Shown in pieces: positions 1 through 6,251 of a DNA stretch of 8,277 bases. Positions within the stretch are counted from its first letter, which is position 1. Each line of letters starts with the position of its first letter. A model generated the notes under the pieces. It saw only the letters and a program-made list of their open reading frames with translations, had not been told where the DNA came from and searched no databases. The stretch covers positions 1 through 8,277 of the forward strand of contig CAKZZJ010000092.1 in NCBI GenBank assembly GCA_937885165.1. Direction: 5' to 3'. The stretch is from an uncultured Caryophanales bacterium (GTDB lineage: Bacteria; Bacillota_I; Bacilli_A; Acholeplasmatales; Anaeroplasmataceae). The translations under genes and the position numbers were made by a program.

Positions 1-54
1 GCTTTCTAAAATAGTTTTAGAAAAAGATATTGTTCCTAAAAATAATATTTTCAT
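1..54 (-). CDS. fmt: Methionyl-tRNA formyltransferase, N-terminal fragment (cut by window edge)
   Basis: Only the first 18 codons are present; the gene runs off the left edge. The peptide begins MKILFLGTISFSKTILES, which fits the start of Fmt: a beta strand followed by the G-T-x-x-F turn of the formyl-transferase Rossmann fold (usual form MGTPxFA). Fmt formylates the initiator Met-tRNA with 10-formyl-tetrahydrofolate in the cytoplasm. The start is well supported: a strong AGGAGG lies seven bases upstream, inside the end of priA, and the ATG follows the priA stop by one base. Fmt commonly sits just downstream of priA in Firmicutes, usually after def; here def is absent between them. The call rests on a short peptide plus context, so another Rossmann-fold protein is not excluded. 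Confidence 0.75.
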   Translation of the reverse strand, partial: MKILFLGTISFSKTILES

Positions 55-55
55 T

Positions 56-2344
56 TCAAAGCCTCCTTATATCAATTTTAACATCTTTATTTTGTTGATA
101 TAGAGGATAGATATCTTCTATTCTCTTTAATACTGCATCTTCTCTTACAAATACGGTTATATTATATCTAAATATATCATTTAATTTATAAATCTTATCT
201 TTTATAGGACCATAGGTTTTAGTATCTTTTTTTACCAAATCTATGGCAGTTATAATATTGGATGCTTCAAGTTTAGCTAATTTTTCATCTCTTGATGAAA
301 TAATTATTTCATAAACGAGTGAAAAAGGTGGCATCTTTTGTATTTCTCTTTTTTTAATCTCTTCTTTATAGAAGGTTTCATAATCATGTATTGCTGCAGA
401 AGTGATGGCATAATCATCAACATTATAACTTTGGATTATTGAAATACCTTTTTTTTCTCTTCTTCCTGCTCTACCTGATGCCTGTTCGATAAGTTCATAT
501 GTGACTTCTTTGGCATCATATGAAGGATAATTAAGTGAAAGGGATGCATTCATTATACCCACTAATGTAACATTTGAAAAGTCGAGTCCCTTTGTTATCA
601 TCTGGGTACCGATTAAAATATCTGCTTCATTATTTTTAAATCTTTCATAGGTATCAGCCCTTAATATCCTAGCTTTAGGAAGAAGTTTTCTAGTTTCTTC
701 ATATATTTTTTCTGTACCTGTACCGACAAATTTGATTTTATCAGAGCCACACCTTGCACATGTTGTTACATTAGGAACCTTAAAACCACACTGATGACAT
801 ATAAGCAAATTATTATTCTTATGATATGTAAGTGTCATATCACAATGCGGACATTTAACAGTATAGCCACAGTTTCTGCACATTACAAAACTTGAGAATC
901 CTCTTCTATTTAAAAATAAGATTGCCTGTTCATGATTATTATAATTATTAATTAGTGCATTTCTTAACTGCCTTGAAAATACTGTTTTATTTCCTTCTTT
1001 TAATTCTTTGGTCATATCAACGATTATAGATGCATCCTGATATTCACCATTTACTCTTTTTTTCATGCTTAAAAGCTTATATTCACCTGATAAAGCCTTA
1101 TGATAATCACTTACAAGAGGTGTTGCGGATGCCAAAACAAGGGGTATATTATGCCTTTTTGATCTCCATAATGCGACATCTTTAGCATCATATTTAGGAT
1201 TAGTAATTTGAATATAGCTTCCATCATGTTCTTCATCAATTATGATAATACCCAAATTTTTAAGTGGAGCGAAAATAGCACTTCTAGCACCAACGACAAT
1301 CTTTATATTACCATTTATTATTTTTTTCCATTCCTCATATTTTTCTTTTGGCTTTAATCTAGAATGAAGTACTGAAACCATATTCCCAAATCTTTCTTTA
1401 AAAAGATAACTCATCTGAGGTGTAAGTGATATTTCAGGAACCAATATTATAGCTTCCTTATCTTCTTTAAGAAGATCTTCTATCCACCTCATATATAATT
1501 CTGTCTTACCGCTTCCGGTAACACCAAATAGAAGATATGTATCATATTTATTTAATTCAAGCTTTTTATAGCACTCTTCTTGTTCTAAAGTTAAATTAAA
1601 ATCACTTTTTTTTACTTCTACAGGCTCTTCATCTATATTATTATCAATTTTTAAGATAGAAATTGCCTTATTATAAACTAAATTATTGATTGTGTTTATT
1701 GAATAGCCCAAATCATCTAATAATATTTCTTTTTCAATAATATCATCATATTCTATTAAATATTCAATTAATTCTTTCTCTCTATAATTATCTGATATAT
1801 AAAATTCATTTTCTAATTTTACATATTCAATTAACCTATCACTTATATTTCTTTTAATGACAGTTTCAATTTCAATATTACCCTTTGAAACCTCTTTATA
1901 GAATAATTTAATTTTATCTTCAGGTGCTGATTTAACTTTCAGTTTACCACTTCTGAATAATCTTGTTAAATCTTTAGATACTTCATCTTTATTTTTTAAA
2001 ACAAATATTTTTTCATATTTATATTTGAAAGCTCTTGGTATCATTGAATCAAGAACACTTGAGAAAAATGAAAAATAATTAGCTGATATATATTTTGCAA
2101 GTTCGATGAATTCTTCATCTAATATTCTTTTATCATCGATTATTTCATCAATTTCTTTTAATTTTGAATAATATTCAGTTTCTTTTTTTATGTTGATAAT
2201 AAAAGCTGTCCTTTTTATTCTACCAAAAGGTACTATTACTCTTTGGCCAACTAAAACAAGATCCTCTAAATATTCAGGGATGATGTAATCATATGACTGA
2301 TTAACTTGTTTATTCTTTAAATCAACTATTACTTCCGCTATCAT
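56..2344 (-). CDS. priA: Replication restart helicase PriA (primosomal protein N')
   Basis: PriA is a 3'-5' superfamily 2 DNA helicase that recognises stalled or recombined forks and starts reloading of the replicative helicase. At 762 residues it has the usual family length. Residues 1-100 form the 3'-end-binding domain, and about 105-245 the winged-helix region and linker. Walker A is GVTGSGKT (274-281), Walker B is DEEH (370-373), and helicase motifs GTQMITKGLDF (about 579-589) and QASGRAGR (621-628) follow. Eight cysteines in four CxxC pairs (489/492, 498/501, 516/519, 529/532) form the two zinc sites. The C-terminal domain begins near MPPFSLVYE. The ATG has AAAGGGG just upstream. The gene follows a SAM riboswitch with an intrinsic terminator, so its expression probably depends on SAM. 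Fmt follows directly. No motif is missing, so it should be active. Confidence 0.97.
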   Translation of the reverse strand: MIAEVIVDLKNKQVNQSYDYIIPEYLEDLVLVGQRVIVPFGRIKRTAFIINIKKETEYYSKLKEIDEIIDDKRILDEEFIELAKYISANYFSFFSSVLDSMIPRAFKYKYEKIFVLKNKDEVSKDLTRLFRSGKLKVKSAPEDKIKLFYKEVSKGNIEIETVIKRNISDRLIEYVKLENEFYISDNYREKELIEYLIEYDDIIEKEILLDDLGYSINTINNLVYNKAISILKIDNNIDEEPVEVKKSDFNLTLEQEECYKKLELNKYDTYLLFGVTGSGKTELYMRWIEDLLKEDKEAIILVPEISLTPQMSYLFKERFGNMVSVLHSRLKPKEKYEEWKKIINGNIKIVVGARSAIFAPLKNLGIIIIDEEHDGSYIQITNPKYDAKDVALWRSKRHNIPLVLASATPLVSDYHKALSGEYKLLSMKKRVNGEYQDASIIVDMTKELKEGNKTVFSRQLRNALINNYNNHEQAILFLNRRGFSSFVMCRNCGYTVKCPHCDMTLTYHKNNNLLICHQCGFKVPNVTTCARCGSDKIKFVGTGTEKIYEETRKLLPKARILRADTYERFKNNEADILIGTQMITKGLDFSNVTLVGIMNASLSLNYPSYDAKEVTYELIEQASGRAGRREKKGISIIQSYNVDDYAITSAAIHDYETFYKEEIKKREIQKMPPFSLVYEIIISSRDEKLAKLEASNIITAIDLVKKDTKTYGPIKDKIYKLNDIFRYNITVFVREDAVLKRIEDIYPLYQQNKDVKIDIRRL
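62..67 (-). promoter_or_regulatory. Ribosome binding site of fmt, embedded in the priA 3' end
   Basis: On the minus strand this reads AGGAGG, a full Shine-Dalgarno match, seven bases before the fmt ATG. It overlaps the last codons of priA, so translation of the two genes is probably coupled. It fixes the start of the otherwise truncated fmt. Confidence 0.8.
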
Positions 2345-2354
2345 TTTGCCCCTT

Positions 2355-2385
2355 TAAATAATAAAGCCATCCGCTAATGGATGGC
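2355..2385 (-). terminator. Riboswitch-controlled intrinsic terminator in the priA leader
   Basis: On the minus strand a perfect 7-bp stem GCCATCC/GGATGGC (2366-2372 with 2379-2385) closes a six-base loop and is followed by TTTATTATTT. It lies 11 bases upstream of the priA ATG, between the SAM aptamer and the gene. An alternative antiterminator pairs 2392-2398 (GATGGCA) with 2380-2386 (TGCCATC), also 7 bp and perfect, and would use up the terminator's 5' arm. This is the standard arrangement of an S-box transcriptional OFF switch. The U-run is interrupted, so termination may be partial. Confidence 0.8.
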
Positions 2386-2391
2386 ACATTC

Positions 2392-2476
2392 TGCCATCAA
2401 TCAAGTCTTAGCACCTTGCCATATGGTAGGTTGCTTGGTAGTCGTTAGGCTTGTCCCTCGTACCATCTTTATGACA
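2392..2476 (-). promoter_or_regulatory. SAM-I (S-box) type riboswitch aptamer upstream of priA
   Basis: Read on the minus strand, the region carries the SAM-I core blocks in order: GAGGGAC, GCAACC, AAGGTGCTAA. Pairings I can trace: P2 GGTA/TACC (2461-2464 with 2437-2440); the second pairing CAAG/CTTG (2450-2453 with 2402-2405), which replaces the CUGG/CCAG I recall from B. subtilis yitJ and so covaries; P3, a hairpin at about 2413-2431; and P1 TGTCAT/ATGGCA with one G-U pair (2471-2476 with 2392-2397). No separate P4 hairpin fits between the CTTG and the P1 3' strand, so the aptamer looks compact. SAM binding should stabilise P1, free the terminator arm and switch priA-fmt off. The alternative reading, in which GATGGC...GCCATC is P4, leaves P1 without a partner strand. 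Confidence 0.85.
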
Positions 2477-2553
2477 TCTATAAAAATCCTACATTTTTAT
2501 AACTACAGATATAACAATAATAACTTTAATTACTGAGTTTGTATATTTTTAAA
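2477..2553. other. Gap between the folT-like gene and the SAM riboswitch
   Basis: AT-rich spacer of 77 bases. I see no intrinsic terminator after the upstream gene. A TATAAA on the minus strand could be a -10 box for a riboswitch promoter, but no good -35 lies at a proper distance. The leader may therefore have its own weak promoter or be reached by read-through. Confidence 0.4.
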
Positions 2554-3777
2554 CTATATTATTCCAAAATTATCATATATTTCTTTATCAACTAAAGAAA
2601 AGTTTGACGCAACCTTACTTGCGGGTTTTAATATTATAAATAATAATGCTGTTTGTGGTACTAAATAAATAAGATTCTTTGGCAGCGAAATAACCAACAT
2701 ATAATTTAAATATGCTTCATAAGTAAAGCCATTTATTATACTCCACCATATAGAACCACAAAATACATTGACAAATAGATTTACAAATAATCTAGCATAA
2801 AAACATTTTGATAATGATAATCTTGTTTTATAAAAGCATATGCCATAACATAAGCCTGTAATCATACTGTCTATTGTATATGGGAAGAAAAATCCATATC
2901 CGCTAGGAAATAAGAAAAATCCTAAAATATCGCTGAAAAAGCCAATTACTATCCCTACTACTGGCCCATAAAGCATGCCGATAATGGCAAATGCCAAAAA
3001 TACAAAATTAAGGCCCAAAGATCCAAATCCTGATGGCAGTTTTAACGCTTTTAGTGCGAGCATCATAGAAAATAATAATGCTATCATTACTATATCTTTG
3101 ACATTTTTAAAATGCGATAAGCTTGATTTTATATATGATTTATGAAATGGTGTTTTATAAATAGTAACATTATTATAAATTTTTTCTTTTGGTTTAATCT
3201 TATTCAATAAACTCAAGATGATTATTAATGTAAGAATTATTAAAAATAAAGCTGATGAAGATATAGATGAAATTATATATGGATTCTGATGATTTATTAT
3301 TTCAAAATTATCATCCAAATTATATGAATCATTATCTCTTAAGCTGTTATTGAATATTGAATTCATTGTTTTTGAAAATTTTTCTATTCCTTCACTTATT
3401 CTTCCGTTTGAAGATAACTGAGTTGTTTCAAAAACATGACACTTAACTAAAATCAGGAAATATCCATCATATTTATCTATTTTAGAATTATTATATATAT
3501 TTTCATAATTAGTAGTTGATGAATAATAAATCGTGCCTGTGCCTTTTGTTTTGGCATCATTGTTATAGTTTTTTATATCTTCTTCTAAAGATTTTAAATA
3601 ATCAAGATTGTAAATTTTATCAATATCTTCATTAGTTGTTACTTTAGCTTCATAATAAGAAAAGTAATTATTATGAATAAATGCTGTAACAAAATAGCTT
3701 ACTGCAAAACTTAAAAGAAATATTATTAATAATAATGGTATAAACTGTTTAATATTTTTTAATGTGTTTTTAAACAT
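2554..3777 (-). CDS. folT: ECF transporter S component, FolT-like (folate), with an N-terminal membrane-anchored extension
   Basis: The C-terminal part (about 224-385) is a multi-membrane-helix S component of an energy-coupling-factor importer. Seen there are GPVVGIVIGFFSDILG (271-286), an F-x-PYTID segment (298-303) and the late NLFVNVFCGSIWW helix, all typical of the FolT family, which captures folates and works with a shared EcfA/A'/T module. A THF riboswitch directly upstream independently supports folate as the substrate. FolT proteins are usually under 200 residues; this one has 407. The extra N-terminal ~220 residues comprise a membrane helix (12-33), about 134 residues rich in Asn, Tyr, Asp and Ser that are probably outside the cell, and a second helix (about 168-191), then a charged linker. 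I do not recognise the extracellular part. Start: ATG eight bases after a GGGGG ribosome-binding stretch. No EcfA/T genes are in the window. Confidence 0.88.
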   Translation of the reverse strand: MFKNTLKNIKQFIPLLLIIFLLSFAVSYFVTAFIHNNYFSYYEAKVTTNEDIDKIYNLDYLKSLEEDIKNYNNDAKTKGTGTIYYSSTTNYENIYNNSKIDKYDGYFLILVKCHVFETTQLSSNGRISEGIEKFSKTMNSIFNNSLRDNDSYNLDDNFEIINHQNPYIISSISSSALFLIILTLIIILSLLNKIKPKEKIYNNVTIYKTPFHKSYIKSSLSHFKNVKDIVMIALLFSMMLALKALKLPSGFGSLGLNFVFLAFAIIGMLYGPVVGIVIGFFSDILGFFLFPSGYGFFFPYTIDSMITGLCYGICFYKTRLSLSKCFYARLFVNLFVNVFCGSIWWSIINGFTYEAYLNYMLVISLPKNLIYLVPQTALLFIILKPASKVASNFSLVDKEIYDNFGII

Positions 3778-3779
3778 CT

Positions 3780-3814
3780 AAAAGGCCCCCAATTAAAAGG
3801 CCGCTTTAAAGCGG
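3780..3814 (-). promoter_or_regulatory. THF riboswitch expression platform (likely Shine-Dalgarno sequestering)
   Basis: Two hairpins on the minus strand exclude each other. Hairpin A is the self-complementary CCGCTTTAAAGCGG (3801-3814), whose first two bases are also the end of the aptamer pseudoknot strand. Hairpin B pairs AAAG-(C)-GGCC (3807-3799) with GGCCTTTT (3787-3780) and encloses the GGGGG ribosome binding site in its loop and stem edge. Ligand-stabilised pseudoknot would weaken A and favour B, hiding the site: an OFF switch. The mechanism is inferred from base pairing; hairpin A followed by CCTTTT could instead act as a weak terminator. Confidence 0.6.
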
Positions 3815-3893
3815 ACTAGATATAATTACCGCCACATATGTGTTCGTCTTTATCGATAGTCCGTAAATAAAGCACTTAACGCAATTATATCTC
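3813..3893 (-). promoter_or_regulatory. Tetrahydrofolate (THF) riboswitch aptamer
   Basis: The minus strand shows the class signature: a long stem GATATAATT/AATTATATC (3883-3891 with 3819-3827, 9 bp, perfect), the conserved GCGTTAAGTG just after its 5' arm, a P3 helix CTTTAT/ATAAAG (3867-3872 with 3848-3853), the ACGAA segment, a small CACATATGTG hairpin (3833-3842), and a terminal GGCGGTAATTAT. The loop GGACTA (3857-3862) pairs perfectly with TAGTCC (3813-3818), the expected pseudoknot between L3 and the 3' junction. THF riboswitches are known regulators of folT and folate-synthesis genes in Firmicutes, so its place directly before the folT-like gene fits. Confidence 0.92.
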
Positions 3894-3905
3894 TTTTATT
3901 ATATT

Positions 3906-4844
3906 TTATTTATTTTCCTGAGCTCTTTCGTAAAAATCTTCGATGATTTTATCGACTTCGTCCCAGTCTTTAAGTGTAGCGCCACAGGCATTGTTATGAC
4001 CGCCGCCACCATATTTTTTAGCGATATCAACAATTGGAATTTCTCTTGATCTGAATTCACCTATAACAGCATTTTTAGTAACATCAAATGTAAAATTAAG
4101 CCAAATTACGATTTCTTTTAAGCCTGACATCATAGAAACGATACCACGTGATACATCGCTGAAGTCAAGATTAAATAAATCAAATACTTCCTTGTCATTC
4201 TTAAGATAAGCAATATTATCTTTATATACTACTCTATCATTAAAATAAGTATTGGCTTTTCTTGTTTCAAGTGATTCAAGATAAATACTATGATAAATAT
4301 ATTGTGCATCTGCACCCTGATCTATCAAGAATGCAGAAACTCTTAATGTTTCAGCAAGATCTTCCCCGTGCAAAAATCTACCGCTATCTGTAGTAATGCC
4401 ACCATATAGATAAGTCGCAATCTCAGGATTGAATTTATAGCCTTCATCTCTAAATAAGGTAGTTATAAATTCAGCTGCGGCTGAGGCAACAGGATTACAT
4501 AACCAATTTTTTGTTATGTCACATTCATTTCTGTGGTGATCGATAACAAATACTTCTTTCGCAAGTTTGTATCTATCATCTGATACCATATGTGATACAG
4601 CAACATCGCAGATGATTACTAAAGCATTATCATATACTTTATCATCTATTTCATCCATCACTCCGATAAATGAATATTTTTGGGTCATATCGCCTACTGC
4701 GTACACCTTTTTTTCAGGAAAATTATATTTAATCAACGTTTTTAATCCCAGCTGGCTTCCTAAGGCATCTAAGTCTGGCCTTTCGTGTCTGTGAACGATT
4801 ATCGTGTCATATTTCTTAATTGCTTCGAATAATTTAGCTTTCAT
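3906..4844 (-). CDS. nrnA: DHH-family phosphoesterase, NrnA-like oligoribonuclease / pAp phosphatase
   Basis: DHH/DHHA1 phosphoesterases of this subgroup degrade two- to five-base RNA fragments to mononucleotides and remove the phosphate of 3'-phosphoadenosine 5'-phosphate. At 312 residues it has the usual length. Metal-binding motifs are in order: HRHERPDLDALGS (18-30; the usual form is HxNPDGDALGS, so the residue between the two Asp is Leu here), Asp at 80 in VIICDVA, DHH (102-104), and TTDSGRF (Asp 153). The DHHA1 substrate-binding motif is GGGGHNNACGA (279-289). It starts at ATG with AAGGAAG upstream and lies 16 bases after the hydrolase gene, so the two are probably co-transcribed. NrnA and related DHH enzymes overlap in substrates; c-di-AMP-derived pApA is another possibility. 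I see no transmembrane or GGDEF part, so it is not GdpP. Confidence 0.88.
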   Translation of the reverse strand: MKAKLFEAIKKYDTIIVHRHERPDLDALGSQLGLKTLIKYNFPEKKVYAVGDMTQKYSFIGVMDEIDDKVYDNALVIICDVAVSHMVSDDRYKLAKEVFVIDHHRNECDITKNWLCNPVASAAAEFITTLFRDEGYKFNPEIATYLYGGITTDSGRFLHGEDLAETLRVSAFLIDQGADAQYIYHSIYLESLETRKANTYFNDRVVYKDNIAYLKNDKEVFDLFNLDFSDVSRGIVSMMSGLKEIVIWLNFTFDVTKNAVIGEFRSREIPIVDIAKKYGGGGHNNACGATLKDWDEVDKIIEDFYERAQENK

Positions 4845-4860
4845 TTTTTTCTTCCTTTTC

Positions 4861-5607
4861 CTAAAGTTTTTCTTTTAGCCAGTTAAGTGATAATTTTGGC
4901 CATGTTGTAACTAATTTGACAATATATTTATCATCATTTCCACTAGTTTTTTTATTTCCCATAGATAACCCATGTCCGCCTTTTGAATACATATGATATT
5001 CAATATTAGCACCAACCTTATTATAAGCCTCAACCAATAAAATTGAATTCATCACATTTACTGCTTCATCTGTATATGTATTCCATAAGAAGGTATCAGG
5101 TATATCAACTGTTATCTCATCTTCAAGTGATAATTTTTTTAATAATGCTTCATCATTATATCTTTCATTTAACAAAAATTTAAATGAGTCGATATGTGCA
5201 TATTTTTTATTAGATGTAACAACAGGATAGCATAATATCAATAAATCAACCCTCGCGTTATCATATTCTTTATAATGGATGGTTTCTTCTAAAACTAGAT
5301 GTCCTCCTGCGGAAAAGCCTAATCCGATGATTTTTTTAACCCTTTTGTCCTTCCTTAATTCTTTTATTGCCGTAGCATAATACATACCAGGTTTAGGGTA
5401 GACATCTAGTGATTCACGATATTTTACTACCGCAGCATTGAAGCCATTTTTTAAATAAAAATCGGCAACAGGCTTCCCTTCTCTTAATGATGTATGATTG
5501 TAGGCTCCGCCCGGAGCGATTAGAACTAAGTCTCTTGGTTCATCGTCAATAAAATATATATCATAATAATTTTTTGTATCTAAGATATATCTTTTCTCTT
5601 TAATCAT
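4861..5607 (-). CDS. Alpha/beta hydrolase, acetyl-xylan-esterase / BD-FAE-like carboxylesterase
   Basis: A cytoplasmic alpha/beta hydrolase of 248 residues with no signal peptide. Numbering from the ATG: oxyanion-hole segment APGGAY (about 31-36, where the usual first His of HGGxW is replaced by Pro), nucleophile elbow GFSAGGH with Ser 99, probable acid Asp 180 in TDEAVNVMNS, and catalytic His 212 in GGHGLSMG. The order and spacing match small-molecule or sugar acetyl esterases of the BD-FAE/esterase-lipase group; the natural substrate is unknown. The ATG at 5607 overlaps the end of trmK by eight bases, with no good ribosome binding site, which suggests translational coupling. A TTG one codon upstream (5610) could also serve as start. 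It is an unusual passenger in a housekeeping block, perhaps deacetylating a metabolite or cell-envelope sugar. Confidence 0.82.
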   Translation of the reverse strand: MIKEKRYILDTKNYYDIYFIDDEPRDLVLIAPGGAYNHTSLREGKPVADFYLKNGFNAAVVKYRESLDVYPKPGMYYATAIKELRKDKRVKKIIGLGFSAGGHLVLEETIHYKEYDNARVDLLILCYPVVTSNKKYAHIDSFKFLLNERYNDEALLKKLSLEDEITVDIPDTFLWNTYTDEAVNVMNSILLVEAYNKVGANIEYHMYSKGGHGLSMGNKKTSGNDDKYIVKLVTTWPKLSLNWLKEKL

Positions 5608-6250
5608 CAATTATCACATCAATTTCTTTAATCTTTTTTGTTACTTCTTTTTTAGAATTTTCATCTTTAATATTGCTTAAAGCTAAAATCAAATTATTTT
5701 TTTCTTTTTCTAAATGATTTAAAAATGCTTCATTTCGCTTTTTTAAAAGAATAGGTCCATATTTCAAATCTAAAGAAGGGTAATTCATCCTACCATATGA
5801 TATAACCATTACTTCATAATATTTGTCATTATCATAAAATGCATCTTCATCAACTATATAAAAATCATTTTCTGATAAAAATTTTCTTACAAGATACTGG
5901 TCACTTTGACTTGATATAATCAATCTTTTGCCTCTTAATTTATCAAGTCCTCTTGAGACTATATCGATTATAAGTGATCCACCCATACCGGATAATATGG
6001 CTGTATCAAATTCATTATTTATATTATCAAGTCCATCAGATAATACAATTTCTATTTTATCCAAAAGATCATATTTTTTTATATTAGCATATGCCATACT
6101 AAGTGCGTATTTGCTGATATCAGCGGCGATACCTTTTTTAACACCATATTCTTTTATCGCTTTAATAAGTGTATAGGCATGGTCACATCCGATATCTAGA
6201 AGTGTATTACTATTTTTGGCAAGACTTGCTAAAAAATCAATTCTATTCAT
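5600..6250 (-). CDS. trmK: tRNA (adenine-22-N1)-methyltransferase TrmK
   Basis: TrmK uses SAM to methylate N1 of adenine 22 in tRNAs. The 216-residue protein has the Rossmann motif I LLDIGCDHAYTLI (17-29), very close to the family's DIGSDHAY, the acidic loop IAADISKYAL (41-50), LSDGLDNI (70-77), and the catalytic-face LSGMGG (86-91). The C-terminal ~55 residues are a Lys/Glu-rich helical hairpin, the family's tRNA-binding coiled coil. It starts one base after the rpoD stop, with only a weak ribosome site, and overlaps the next gene. trmK next to rpoD is a conserved Firmicutes arrangement, which supports the call. It lacks several residues before motif I compared with typical members, but all core motifs are present. 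Confidence 0.93.
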   Translation of the reverse strand: MNRIDFLASLAKNSNTLLDIGCDHAYTLIKAIKEYGVKKGIAADISKYALSMAYANIKKYDLLDKIEIVLSDGLDNINNEFDTAILSGMGGSLIIDIVSRGLDKLRGKRLIISSQSDQYLVRKFLSENDFYIVDEDAFYDNDKYYEVMVISYGRMNYPSLDLKYGPILLKKRNEAFLNHLEKEKNNLILALSNIKDENSKKEVTKKIKEIDVIIDD

Positions 6251-6251
6251 T

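Noticed and set aside
2380..2398. GATGGC...GCCATC hairpin as the P4 stem of the SAM aptamer
   Set aside because: Taking it as P4 leaves no 3' partner for P1; the bases pair better as P1 3' strand plus antiterminator, which also explains the terminator next to it.
2477..2553. Promoter for the priA leader
   Set aside because: A TATAAA is present, but I find no acceptable -35 at 16-18 bases, and such boxes arise by chance in AT-rich DNA.
4567..4794. Plus-strand open frame of 75 codons opposite nrnA
   Set aside because: It lies wholly inside nrnA on the other strand, has no ribosome site, and its peptide has no recognisable motif; nrnA has all its catalytic motifs.
5928..6176. Plus-strand open frame of 82 codons opposite trmK
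   Set aside because: Antisense shadow of the well-supported trmK motifs; the hydrophobic Ser/Leu/Ile-rich peptide is typical of the reverse strand of AT-rich genes.
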